Shown here: positions 35,089 through 43,106 of the stretch, one piece after another
Layout of the letters: each line of letters starts with the position of its first letter
How positions within the stretch are numbered: the first letter of the stretch is position 1
NCBI RefSeq assembly: GCF_014203395.1
Contig: NZ_JACHIW010000001.1
Span: 3,579,501 to 3,643,500 of the forward strand
Direction: 5' to 3'
Origin: Saccharopolyspora phatthalungensis
GTDB taxonomy: Bacteria; Actinomycetota; Actinomycetes; Mycobacteriales; Pseudonocardiaceae
DNA length: 64,000 nucleotides
The notes under the pieces: generated by a model
What the model was told of the DNA's origin: nothing
Database searches by the model: none
What the model saw: only the letters and a program-made list of their open reading frames with translations
Program-made: the position numbers and the translations under genes

Positions 35089-35181
35089 TCATTGCGCAAG
35101 GGTTTCTTCGGTGCGCGTGGTGAGGTACGTCGGCATACGTTTTCCTTTGCTGCTCAGTGTTGTGTGTGGGGCGCTGGGGGC

Positions 35182-35313
35182 CTAGCCCTTCAGCTCTTTC
35201 AGCTTCGAGTTGCAGTCCGGGCAGGAAGGGGCGTGGATCCAGTCCACTTCGGATGGTTTAGCGAGGGCGGCGGTCTGACGCTGCACGCCGTTGTGGCTGA
35301 GGAAGCCCTTCAT
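35182..35313 (-). CDS. Possible small Cys-motif peptide
   Basis: A 43-codon minus-strand ORF ending in WIHAPSCPDCNSKLKELKG. CPDC resembles a zinc-ribbon half. It overlaps the DUF5753 remnant on the other strand and has a weak ribosome-binding site, so it could itself be a remnant of a larger gene. Low support. Confidence 0.25.
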   Translation of the reverse strand: MKGFLSHNGVQRQTAALAKPSEVDWIHAPSCPDCNSKLKELKG

Positions 35314-35649
35314 CGCGTTGTCGGCTCACGTGCCGTGATGGCTGAGCAACTTCGGCATCTGGGCGAAGTAGCGAAGCGGCCGACCGTGAACCTCCGGGTG
35401 TTGCCGTTCGAGGCTGGTGCGCATGAAGGGATTCATGGGCCAATTCTGTTGCTGCGGTTTGCGGATCCCACCCAAAGCGATGTTGCCTATAGCGACACGC
35501 CGCTGGGTGGCCATGTCATCGACGACATCCGGGACGTGGCCGAGTTGGCGCGTCTCTTCGCGTCATTGCAGGCCCGAGCTCTCCCAGAAGACAGCTCCGC
35601 CAAGCTGCTGCGTAGCATCGCCCGAGAACATGAACGTGTGAAGGAGTAA
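35275..35649 (+). pseudogene. Truncated XRE/DUF5753 regulator (only the DUF5753 C-terminal half)
   Basis: From CTG 35275 the translation (LTLHAVVAEEALHRVVGS, then VNLRVLPFEAGAHEGIHGP and FASLQARALPEDSSAKLLRS) matches the second half of DUF5753, the effector domain of actinomycete XRE regulators. The HTH and first half are absent. The upstream open frame (35092-35274) is unrelated and contains minus-strand coding remnants. It lies immediately before an intact DUF397 gene, its normal partner. Confidence 0.75.
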
Positions 35650-35653
35650 TACG

Positions 35654-35851
35654 GTGCGCCCCTACCCCGTGTGGAAGAAGTCAAGGCATTCAGGCCAAGC
35701 CAACGCTTGTGTCGAAGTCGCAGCGAATCTGCCTCGCTTAGTCCTCGTCCGCGACTCGAAGCTAGGTGAGTCCTCGCCGGTCCTGCGCACCTCCGCCGTC
35801 GCGTTTGCTGGGTTTATCACGAGCGTGAAGTCCGGTCGCTTCGATGGCTGA
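35654..35851 (+). CDS. DUF397-domain protein
   Basis: 65 residues: WKKSRHSGQANACVEVAANL, then LVLVRDSKLGESSPVLRTSAVAFAGFI, the full DUF397 pattern. Starts at GTG 35654, four bases after the DUF5753 remnant, with AAGGAG upstream. DUF397 proteins are usually paired with XRE-DUF5753 regulators and act in developmental or antibiotic control, possibly as antitoxin-like partners. Here the regulator partner is broken. Confidence 0.88.
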   Translation: MRPYPVWKKSRHSGQANACVEVAANLPRLVLVRDSKLGESSPVLRTSAVAFAGFITSVKSGRFDG

Positions 35852-35865
35852 CTCGGACGGCGCCG

Positions 35866-37563
35866 TCAACTCAGGCCGATGATTTGGCCGTGGTCGTCGA
35901 TGTCGATGGATTCCGCCGCCGGGTGGGAGCCCAGGCCCGGCATGGTGCGCATCTCGCCGCAGATCGGGTACACGAAACCGGCGCCGACCGAGGCGCGGAC
36001 CTCGCGAACCGGCAGTGTCCAGCCCGTCGGGGCGCCGAGCAGGGTCGGGTCCGAGCTCAACGACAGGTGCGTTTTGGCGATGCACACCGGGAGATTGCCG
36101 AAGCCGTTGGCTTCGTAGCCGTTCAGCGCGCGGGCCGCGGCTGGTAGGTACGAGACCCCGGCCGCGCCGTACACCTTGGTCGCGATCGTTTCGATCTTGG
36201 TGCGCAGGTCCGCCGAATCCGGGTACAGCAGCTGGAAGCCGTTCGGCTCCTCGGCCGCCGTCACCACCGCCTCGGCCAGCTCCAACGCGCCCTTGCCGCC
36301 TTCCAGGAAGTGGTTGCTGACCGCGACCCGGGCCCCCTCGGCCTCGGCGACCTGCCGGATCGCCTCGTGCTCGCTGCGGTAGTCGGTGGGGAACGCGTTG
36401 ATCGCCACCACCGGCGACACCCCGTGCAGCCGGATGTTGTCGATCTGCTTGCGTAGGTTCGCGGCGCCGGCCAGCACGTCGTCGGGGTTCTCGGCGAGCA
36501 TCGCGGCGGGCAGCGGCTTGCCCGCGACCACCTTGTACCGCCCGGAGTGCGCCTTGAGCGCGCGCACCGTCGCCACCAGCACCGCCGCGTCCGGGCGCAG
36601 ACCCGAGGTGCGGCACTTGATGTTGAAGAACCGCTCGGCGCCCATATCGGCGCCGAAACCGGCCTCGGTGACCACGTAGTCCGCGCACCGGCTGGCGATC
36701 CGGTCGGCCACCACCGACGAGTTGCCGTGCGCGATGTTGCCGAACGGTCCCGCGTGCACCAGCACCGGCGTGTTCTCGGTGGTCTGCATCAGGTTCGGCT
36801 TGATCGCCTCCCGCATGATCGCCGTCATCGCCCCGGCCGCGCGCAACTGCTCGGCGTCGACTGGTTCGCCGTCGCGGGTGTAGCCGACCACGATCCGGCC
36901 CAACCGTTGCCGCATGTCCTGCAGCGAGGTGGAAAGCGCCAGCACCGCCATCACCTCGCTGGCCGCGGTGATGTCGAAGCCGGTCTGCCGCGGGGTGCCG
37001 TCCAGCCGGCTACCGAGTCCGGTGACGATGTTGCGCAGGTCCCGGTCGTTGACGTCCAGCACCCGCCGCCAGGTGATCTGGTGCGGGTCCAGTCCCAGCG
37101 AATTCCCCTTGTTCAGGTGGTTGTCCAGCATCGCGGCCAGCAGGTTGTGCGCCGCGGTGACCGCGTGCATGTCGCCGGTGAGGTGCAGATTCAGCGCCTC
37201 CATCGGTACCACCTGGCTGTACCCGCCGCCGGCGGCGCCGCCCTTGATGCCGAACGTCGGGCCCATCGACGGCTGCCGGATCGCCACCGCCGACCGCTTG
37301 CCGAGGTGGCGCAGCGCCTGGCCGAGCCCGACCGTCGTGGTGGTCTTGCCTTCGCCCAGCGGGGTGGGCGTGATGGCCGAGACCACGACGTAGCGGGCCG
37401 TCGGCCGGTCGGACAGCTCCTCAAGCGCGTCCAACGAGATCTTCGCGACGCTGCGCCCGTAAGGTTCCAGCAAATGCGCGCCGATGCCCAACTGCGCTGC
37501 GATGTCCTCCAGCGGCAGGAGCGCGGTGGCGCGGGAGATGTCCAAATCGGAGGGAATGCTCAT
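35866..37563 (-). CDS. fhs: Formate--tetrahydrofolate ligase
   Basis: 565 residues. Interconverts formate + THF + ATP with 10-formyl-THF. P-loop-like TPTPLGEGKTTTTVGLGQAL, the FTHFS signatures AIRQPSMGPTFGIKGGAAGGG and GFDITAASEVMAVLAL, and NIKCRTSGLRPDAAVLVATV are intact. ATG 37563 overlaps the metF stop (ATGA). Last gene of the minus-strand one-carbon set, where it could convert 10-formyl-THF made from methyl groups into formate with gain of ATP, or assimilate formate. Confidence 0.96.
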   Translation of the reverse strand: MSIPSDLDISRATALLPLEDIAAQLGIGAHLLEPYGRSVAKISLDALEELSDRPTARYVVVSAITPTPLGEGKTTTTVGLGQALRHLGKRSAVAIRQPSMGPTFGIKGGAAGGGYSQVVPMEALNLHLTGDMHAVTAAHNLLAAMLDNHLNKGNSLGLDPHQITWRRVLDVNDRDLRNIVTGLGSRLDGTPRQTGFDITAASEVMAVLALSTSLQDMRQRLGRIVVGYTRDGEPVDAEQLRAAGAMTAIMREAIKPNLMQTTENTPVLVHAGPFGNIAHGNSSVVADRIASRCADYVVTEAGFGADMGAERFFNIKCRTSGLRPDAAVLVATVRALKAHSGRYKVVAGKPLPAAMLAENPDDVLAGAANLRKQIDNIRLHGVSPVVAINAFPTDYRSEHEAIRQVAEAEGARVAVSNHFLEGGKGALELAEAVVTAAEEPNGFQLLYPDSADLRTKIETIATKVYGAAGVSYLPAAARALNGYEANGFGNLPVCIAKTHLSLSSDPTLLGAPTGWTLPVREVRASVGAGFVYPICGEMRTMPGLGSHPAAESIDIDDHGQIIGLS

Positions 37564-38402
37564 GCGGGGACCTCCCGGAGTCTGGCGACCTGCTCGTGAC
37601 GCCATTGCACCGTCTTCGCGATTTCGTTGAACGTGAAGAAGTGCCAGCCCGCGATGCCGAAGGCGGGGTCGACGAGGTAGGGGGCCAGCTCGTCGAACAA
37701 CTCCTCCGGCGTGTAGCGGGTGAACAGCTTCGTCACCACGCCGTGCTGTTTGCGCAGGAAGCGCATTGATTCGCCCAGTCCGATCTTCAGCGAGATCCGC
37801 AGCAGTCTACGGGCGTCCACCACGCCCGGCACGCCAATATAGATCGGCAGTGCCAGCCCGCGGGCGCGCACGTCCTTCACCCAGGACGCCACGGTGTGCG
37901 GGTCGTAACAGATCTGCGAGACGACGTAGTCGGCGTAGCGGGACTTCTCGGTCATCGCCCGGATGGTCGTGGCGTCGGGGATGAACGCGTGGCGTTCGGG
38001 GTAGCCGGTGATGCCCACGCGCGCCGGCCGCCGCCCCAGTTCGTCCATCGCGCGCAGCAACGCCAACGCGTCTGGGAACTTGCCGCGCGGCTCGGGGGAG
38101 TCCCCGGCCACCACGAAGACCTCGGACAACCCCAACGCCTCCATGCGGTCCAGCAGCGCCGTCAGATGCGCGGTGTCGGCGATCATCCGGGCGGCCAGGT
38201 GCGGCACCGTGTGCAGGCCCCGGGCCAGCAGTTGGGCGGCGATGTCCAGGGTCGCCTCGGTGCCCTTGGCCGGGGACGCCGTCACGGTCGTCGTCGTCCC
38301 CGGTGGCAGCAGCTCGGCCTGTGCCACGACGTCCCGCAGCGGCAGCACCTCGAACCGGGCGTCCATCAGGTACTGCTGCAACTGCTCGACCTTGGCGTTC
38401 AT
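37560..38402 (-). CDS. metF: Methylenetetrahydrofolate reductase
   Basis: 280-residue TIM-barrel flavoprotein linking 5-methyl-THF and 5,10-methylene-THF. Recognisable blocks: TVTASPAKGTEATLDIAAQL, VFVVAGDSPEPRG, ARVGITGYPERH and ICYDPHTVASWVKDVRARG. It starts 14 bases after the GcvT-like gene and overlaps fhs by four bases. Operon position suggests it oxidises methyl-THF produced by the neighbouring demethylase rather than supplying methionine synthesis. Confidence 0.93.
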   Translation of the reverse strand: MNAKVEQLQQYLMDARFEVLPLRDVVAQAELLPPGTTTTVTASPAKGTEATLDIAAQLLARGLHTVPHLAARMIADTAHLTALLDRMEALGLSEVFVVAGDSPEPRGKFPDALALLRAMDELGRRPARVGITGYPERHAFIPDATTIRAMTEKSRYADYVVSQICYDPHTVASWVKDVRARGLALPIYIGVPGVVDARRLLRISLKIGLGESMRFLRKQHGVVTKLFTRYTPEELFDELAPYLVDPAFGIAGWHFFTFNEIAKTVQWRHEQVARLREVPA

Positions 38403-38416
38403 GTCGAATCAGTCCT

Positions 38417-39613
38417 TCACGCGGTCGCGCGGACCAGTCGTTTTGGGATGTCCTTGGTGGGGTCCAGGAACGGCTTGTCGACCACGACCGCTTCCTGCGG
38501 GCCGTGCTGGGTGTCCACCACGAGTTCGGTGCCCAGCTCGTGGTAGGCGATCGGCACCATCGCGTAGCCGATGTTGCGCTCCAGCCGCGGCGAGTAGCAG
38601 GCCGAGGTGACCTCGCCGATGCGCAGGCCGTGCGGGTCGTGCACGTCGAAGACGTCGATCATCTGGCCGTCGTTGAACGAACCCACGCTCGGGCCGCCGA
38701 TCTCCACGCCGACCAGCTTGCGGCTGATGCCCTCGCTCTTGATCCGCTGCAAGGCGGCCTTGCCGATGAAGTCGGCCTCCTGGTCGAGATCGACCATCCA
38801 GGTCTTCTCGAAGCCGTAGCCCACCTCGAACGGGTTGGTGTCGTAGGTGATGTCGCAGCCCCAGGACAGGATGCCGGCCTCGATGCGCCGGATGTGGCAC
38901 GGCCCGATCACCGTCAGGTCGTGCGGCCGCCCGGCCTCCCAGATGGCGTCCCACAGCTTGACGCCGTCGTGGCTGGCGTTGTGCAGATAGATTTCGTAAC
39001 CGAGTTCGGCGGTGTAGCCGGTGCGCGAGACCACCACCCGCATGCCGTTGAGTTCGCGATCGACGGCGTAGTAGTAGGGAACGTCCAGAATGGACTCACC
39101 GAACAGGTCGGCCATCACGTCCCGCGACTTCGGTCCCTGGATCTGCACCGGTCCGACATCGGGTTCGCGGATCTGGACGTCCATCCCGAGGTTGTGCGCC
39201 AGCCCCTTGGCCCACAGCAGCACGTCGCTGTCGGCCAGCGACAGCCAGAAGTGGTTCTCCCCGAGCCGCAGCAGGACCGGATCGTTGATGATGCCGCCGT
39301 CCTCGGCGGTGACGAACACGTACTTGCATTGCCCGACCTTGCACTTGGTCAGGTCGCGGGGCACGAGCATGTTGGTGAACTCGAACGCGTCGGGACCGGT
39401 GATCTCCACCTGGCGCTCGACGCCGACGTCCCACAGCGTCACACCTTCCAGCAGCGCCCAGTACTCGGCGATCGGGTCGCCGTAGTGGCGGGCATGGTAG
39501 GTGTGGTTGTAGACGCTGTAGAGGCCGACACCGTGCCGCCGCGAGGCGTAGAAGAACGGCGACTTGCGCAGGCGCGGGTAGAGCAGGACGCCGGGGTTCG
39601 GGTTGACGCTCAT
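38417..39613 (-). CDS. GcvT-family THF-dependent aminomethyltransferase / demethylase
   Basis: 398 residues of the GcvT fold without a fused oxidase domain. Blocks: WDVGVERQVEITGPDAFEF, VSRTGYTAELGYEIYLHN, HIRRIEAGILSWGCDIT and FEVGYGFEKTWMVDLDQ. Such stand-alone members include glycine-cleavage T protein and DMSP demethylase (DmdA); the RRIEAGILSWG block fits the DmdA-like group at least as well. ATG 39613 has AGGAGGA upstream. The metF and fhs genes follow directly, so methyl transfer to THF is likely; the methyl donor is unknown. Confidence 0.85.
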   Translation of the reverse strand: MSVNPNPGVLLYPRLRKSPFFYASRRHGVGLYSVYNHTYHARHYGDPIAEYWALLEGVTLWDVGVERQVEITGPDAFEFTNMLVPRDLTKCKVGQCKYVFVTAEDGGIINDPVLLRLGENHFWLSLADSDVLLWAKGLAHNLGMDVQIREPDVGPVQIQGPKSRDVMADLFGESILDVPYYYAVDRELNGMRVVVSRTGYTAELGYEIYLHNASHDGVKLWDAIWEAGRPHDLTVIGPCHIRRIEAGILSWGCDITYDTNPFEVGYGFEKTWMVDLDQEADFIGKAALQRIKSEGISRKLVGVEIGGPSVGSFNDGQMIDVFDVHDPHGLRIGEVTSACYSPRLERNIGYAMVPIAYHELGTELVVDTQHGPQEAVVVDKPFLDPTKDIPKRLVRATA

Positions 39614-39724
39614 GACTGGCTCCTCCTGGGGTCCGAATAGCGGGTGAAGTTGGGTAGGCGGTACCCGCACCACTGGCCGATCGCCGGGCCGGGCGTTTTG
39701 CAGATCTGGCAGGGAATGCGCCGA

Positions 39725-42205
39725 TCAGCGGCGCATTCGGGTCATCTCGGGGTCGAAGACGGGGTCAGCGACGACCGTGGCCGGATGTCGCTGGTCGAAG
39801 TAGGACACCCGCAGCCGGGTGCCCGGTTCGGACAGGTCGGCCCGCAGCCACGCGTAGGCGAGGCTGGCTCTGACGCTGTGGCCGTAACCGGCGCTCGTGG
39901 TGAAACCGATCGCGCCGTCCTCGGCGCCGTCGGCGAACACCGGCTCGGACCCCATCAACACGGTGCCGTCGTCGATCGTAAGACAGCACAGCCGTCGCCG
40001 CGGGGCGCGCTCGCGGCGCCGCAGCAGGGCATCCCGGCCGATGAACTCGCCCTTGTCCGCCTTGACGGCGAACGCCAGCCCTGCTTCATCGGGATCATGC
40101 AGACTCCACATGTCAGCCCCCCAGGCTCGATAACCTTTCTCCAAACGCAGGCCGCCGAACGCACCGCGGCCGCCGGGGAAGATGCCGTGCTCGGCGCCGG
40201 CGGCGGCCAGCAGGTCCCACAGCCGCCTCCCGAATTCCGCCGAGGTGTACAGCTCCCAGCCGAGCTCACCCACATAGGACAGTCGCAGCGCCAGCACCGG
40301 CACCTCGCCGACGAACAGCCGCTTCGCCCGGAAGAACCGGAAAGCCTCATGCGAGACGTCCCGGTCGGCCAGCGCGGCGAGCACCGCCCGGGCGCGCGGG
40401 CCCCACAGGCCGATGCAACAGGTGCCGCCGGTGATGTCGCGGACCTGCACGGTCTCGTCGGTGTGCCGGCGCAGCCAGGCGATGTCGCGCGGCCCGTTGC
40501 ACCCGATCTGGAAGGCGTCCCGCTCCAGCCGGGCCACCGTGATGTCGGCCCGGATGCCGGCGGTGGGTTCCAGCATCAGCGTGTAGGTGACGTATCCGGG
40601 CGGGCGGTCGAGCTGGTTGGTGGTCAACCGCTGCAGCAGGCCTAGCGCGCCGGGCCCGGTGACTTCCGCGCGGGGTAGGGAAGTCATGTCGTACATCGCC
40701 ACTCGCTCGCGGGTGGCCTGGTGTTCGGCGCCGACGATCGGGGACCAGTAGTGCCCTGCCCAGGGCCCAGGTTCGACGATGTCCCGGCCGTCGACCAGGG
40801 ACCTGTTGCTCTCGTACCAGTGCGGCCGCTCCCAGCCGGCGGCCTCCAGGAATACCGCGCCGAGCTCGCGCTGGCGGTCGTGGAACGGGCTGGTGCGCAG
40901 CGGGCGCGGGTGCTCCGGCGGCTGCTGCGGGTGGATGATGTCGTAGACCTCGCGGAAGCTCTGCGCGCCCCGCTCGCCCACATAGGACGGACTGTGCGCG
41001 AAGTTCTCGAAGCGGCGGAGATCGGCCTGCCGGAGGTCGATGTCGGGCACCTCACCGGCCAGCCACTGCGCCATCGCGCGGCCGACCCCGGCGGCGTGGG
41101 TGATCCACACCGCCTCGGCGACCCAGAAGTTGTCGATCTCGTTTGAGGGCCCGAGCACCGGCATGCCGTCGGCGGTGAACAGGAACAGGCCGTTCATGCC
41201 CTCGGTGATCTCGGTGCGTTTCAGCGCCGGGAGCAGTTCGCGGGCGTCCGCCCACGGCTTGGCGAAGTCCTCGGGCGTGAACGGGTGCACCGACGCCATG
41301 CCCTTCCAGCCGCCGCCCTCCGAGGGCGCCTCGGCGCCCGCGCCCGGCGCTGCGGTGGGCAGCAGGTCGTTGCTGTGCACCGGAATCGCTCGGTGCTGGT
41401 AAGAGCCGACGCCGTAACGATCGCGGATCTGCCGGAAGTACATCGAGCAGTCCTGGTGTCGCAGGATCGGCTGCCGAACCTCGTCGGTACCGGGCTCCAG
41501 ACCCGGCACCGGGCTCGTCACGGCGTACTGATGTGCCAACGGCTGCACCGGGATCGACACTCCGGCCAGTCGGCCGATCTTCGGGCCCCAGATCCCCGCG
41601 CAGCACAGCACGGTCCCCACCGCCACGTCACCCTGCGAGGTGCGGACGGTGCGGATCCTCTTGTCCTGCACGTCGAACCCGATCACCTCGGTGTTACCGG
41701 CGAACCGCACGCCGAGCCGTTCTGCTTCGCGGGCCATCGCTTCCGCGGCGCGAACCGGCTTGGCGATTCCGTCGGTGGGCACGTGCAGGCCGCCGTGGAT
41801 GCGCGCCGGATCGAGCTGCGGGATGCGTTCTTGGACCTGCCGCGGATCCAGCAACTCGCCCCGGATGCCCCAAGCGGTGGCCAATCCGAGCTTGCGCTTG
41901 AGGTCCTCCCAGCGTTGCGGCGTCGCGGCGACCTCGATCCCGCCGACCTGGTGGAAGCAGGGGCGGCCGTCGAGTTCCAGCCCGGCGAAGCACCGGACGG
42001 TGTATTCGGCAAGCCGGCTCATCGTTTCCGACGGATTGGTCTGGAAAACCAGTCCCGGCGCGTGGGAACTGGAGCCGCCGGTGGCGAACAGCGGGCCCTG
42101 CTCGACGACGAGGACGTCGGTGATCCCGAGGCGCGCGAGGTGGTAAGCGGTGCTGCACCCGACGATGCCGGCCCCGACAAGGAGGACTTGGGCGCTTGAA
42201 TCCAT
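39725..42205 (-). CDS. Dimethylglycine/sarcosine dehydrogenase-like flavoprotein with GcvT C-terminus
   Basis: 826 residues: N-terminal DAO-type FAD domain (VGAGIVGCSTAYHLARLG, residues 8-28), with SSSHAPG near 46-52 that could carry the His for covalent FAD. Then a C-terminal GcvT folate domain (from about 430; MYDMTSLPRAEVTGPGALGL, then LRLSYVGELGWELY and RLEKGYRAWGADM). This is the dimethylglycine/sarcosine dehydrogenase architecture: oxidative N-demethylation with formaldehyde captured on THF. First gene of the set with gcvT-like, metF and fhs. The exact amine (dimethylglycine, sarcosine, other betaine-derived compounds) is not resolved. Confidence 0.9.
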   Translation of the reverse strand: MDSSAQVLLVGAGIVGCSTAYHLARLGITDVLVVEQGPLFATGGSSSHAPGLVFQTNPSETMSRLAEYTVRCFAGLELDGRPCFHQVGGIEVAATPQRWEDLKRKLGLATAWGIRGELLDPRQVQERIPQLDPARIHGGLHVPTDGIAKPVRAAEAMAREAERLGVRFAGNTEVIGFDVQDKRIRTVRTSQGDVAVGTVLCCAGIWGPKIGRLAGVSIPVQPLAHQYAVTSPVPGLEPGTDEVRQPILRHQDCSMYFRQIRDRYGVGSYQHRAIPVHSNDLLPTAAPGAGAEAPSEGGGWKGMASVHPFTPEDFAKPWADARELLPALKRTEITEGMNGLFLFTADGMPVLGPSNEIDNFWVAEAVWITHAAGVGRAMAQWLAGEVPDIDLRQADLRRFENFAHSPSYVGERGAQSFREVYDIIHPQQPPEHPRPLRTSPFHDRQRELGAVFLEAAGWERPHWYESNRSLVDGRDIVEPGPWAGHYWSPIVGAEHQATRERVAMYDMTSLPRAEVTGPGALGLLQRLTTNQLDRPPGYVTYTLMLEPTAGIRADITVARLERDAFQIGCNGPRDIAWLRRHTDETVQVRDITGGTCCIGLWGPRARAVLAALADRDVSHEAFRFFRAKRLFVGEVPVLALRLSYVGELGWELYTSAEFGRRLWDLLAAAGAEHGIFPGGRGAFGGLRLEKGYRAWGADMWSLHDPDEAGLAFAVKADKGEFIGRDALLRRRERAPRRRLCCLTIDDGTVLMGSEPVFADGAEDGAIGFTTSAGYGHSVRASLAYAWLRADLSEPGTRLRVSYFDQRHPATVVADPVFDPEMTRMRR

Positions 42206-42216
42206 CGCTGCCGCCT

Positions 42217-42234
42217 TGTTGCGTCTACGACAAC
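42217..42234. promoter_or_regulatory. TTGTTGCG-containing dyad upstream of the dehydrogenase operon
   Basis: Imperfect dyad TTGTTGCG-TCT-ACGACAA, 12 bases upstream of the dehydrogenase ATG. The same TTGTTGCG half-site occurs in the iclR upstream region at 49383-49390. A second perfect 13-bp palindrome, TGCGTTAAACGCA, follows at 42240-42252. Confidence 0.4.
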
Positions 42235-42295
42235 CCCCTGCGTTAAACGCAACAGTGCGCTTCGACGCCGGGCCGCGTCAAGCGCGCGGGAGCGA

Positions 42296-42327
42296 TTCCA
42301 ATGGAAATCCGCCGATTTCCATTGGAA
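42296..42327. repeat. 14-bp perfect inverted repeat between gntR and the dehydrogenase gene
   Basis: TTCCAATGGAAATC (42296-42309) pairs with GATTTCCATTGGAA (42314-42327) across a four-base spacer. Could form a hairpin after gntR or be an operator. No T tract follows. Confidence 0.85.
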
Positions 42328-42365
42328 CCGCTTCAGATCAGCTGGAATCGCTTCAGATCAGCTGG
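42326..42365. repeat. 20-bp tandem duplication at the gntR 3' end
   Basis: Copies at 42326-42345 and 42346-42365 differ by one base. The right copy holds the last codons and stop of gntR; the left copy is just beyond the stop. Confidence 0.85.
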
Positions 42366-43021
42366 CGGATGGCCTGCTCGAAGTGGTCGACATGGGTGAC
42401 CGCGATGCGGTCCGCGCGGTCGGCGTCGCCGGCGATCACCGCCTTGAGCAACTCGGTGTGCTCCCCGACGTGCTCGGAGACGTCCGGCAGCCGGTCGAAG
42501 AACAGGTGCCAGATCCGCAGCGCCAGGTTGTAGTACTGACCGAGGGTTCCTTCGAGGTAGCGGTTGTGGGTGCAGTGGTAGATCGTGCGGTGCACCCGCG
42601 AGTCCACGTCCATGATCACCGACTGCTCGCCGCCGAGATCTTCGGCCAGTGCCCGCAGTTCGTCCAGTTCGGACCGTTCGGCGTCGGTGGCGCGCTCGGC
42701 GGCGCGGCGGGCGGCGTGCCCCTCCAGGCGGCGGCGCACGTCGGCGATCAGCGCGTGATCGGTGATGTTGACCTCGGTGACGAAGCTGCCGCGGCGCGGG
42801 TAGATCGCCACCAGCGACTCGGCCTCCAGCCGCTTGACGGCCTCCCGGAACGGGGTGCGGCCGATGCCCAGCTCGGTGGTCAGCGGCTCTTCTTGCACGG
42901 GCGCTCCGGGTGGCAGCCGCAGGGTCAGGATCAGGTCGCGCAGCGTCAGGTACGCGCGCTCGGCCTGGGACAGGTTGTCGCCCGATCGGTCGCCGGATCG
43001 GGAATTGACGGCTGCGGACAC
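42353..43021 (-). CDS. GntR-family regulator, FCD (FadR/VanR) subfamily
   Basis: 222 residues. Winged HTH ([20 protein letters not shown], then [21 protein letters not shown] and [11 protein letters not shown]), followed by an all-helical FCD effector domain with the metal-binding pattern [30 protein letters not shown]. It is divergent from soxB; a perfect palindrome in between (43043-43056) is a likely operator. It probably represses sarcosine oxidase and perhaps the dehydrogenase operon until a catabolite is present. Confidence 0.92.
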   Translation of the reverse strand: MSAAVNSRSGDRSGDNLSQAERAYLTLRDLILTLRLPPGAPVQEEPLTTELGIGRTPFREAVKRLEAESLVAIYPRRGSFVTEVNITDHALIADVRRRLEGHAARRAAERATDAERSELDELRALAEDLGGEQSVIMDVDSRVHRTIYHCTHNRYLEGTLGQYYNLALRIWHLFFDRLPDVSEHVGEHTELLKAVIAGDADRADRIAVTHVDHFEQAIRQLI

Positions 43022-43042
43022 GTCTCGTAGCCTACCCGAAGG

Positions 43043-43056
43043 ACTGATATATCAGT
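43043..43056. promoter_or_regulatory. Operator-like palindrome between gntR and soxB
   Basis: Perfect 14-bp palindrome ACTGATATATCAGT in the 85-base divergent promoter region. AT-rich TGATATATCA cores in a GC-rich genome are typical of FadR-type GntR sites. Confidence 0.7.
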
Positions 43057-43106
43057 TGTGTAGGACTTCTACTTTTACATTATCCCTGGTCGTTCCGGAG
43101 GCTGAA

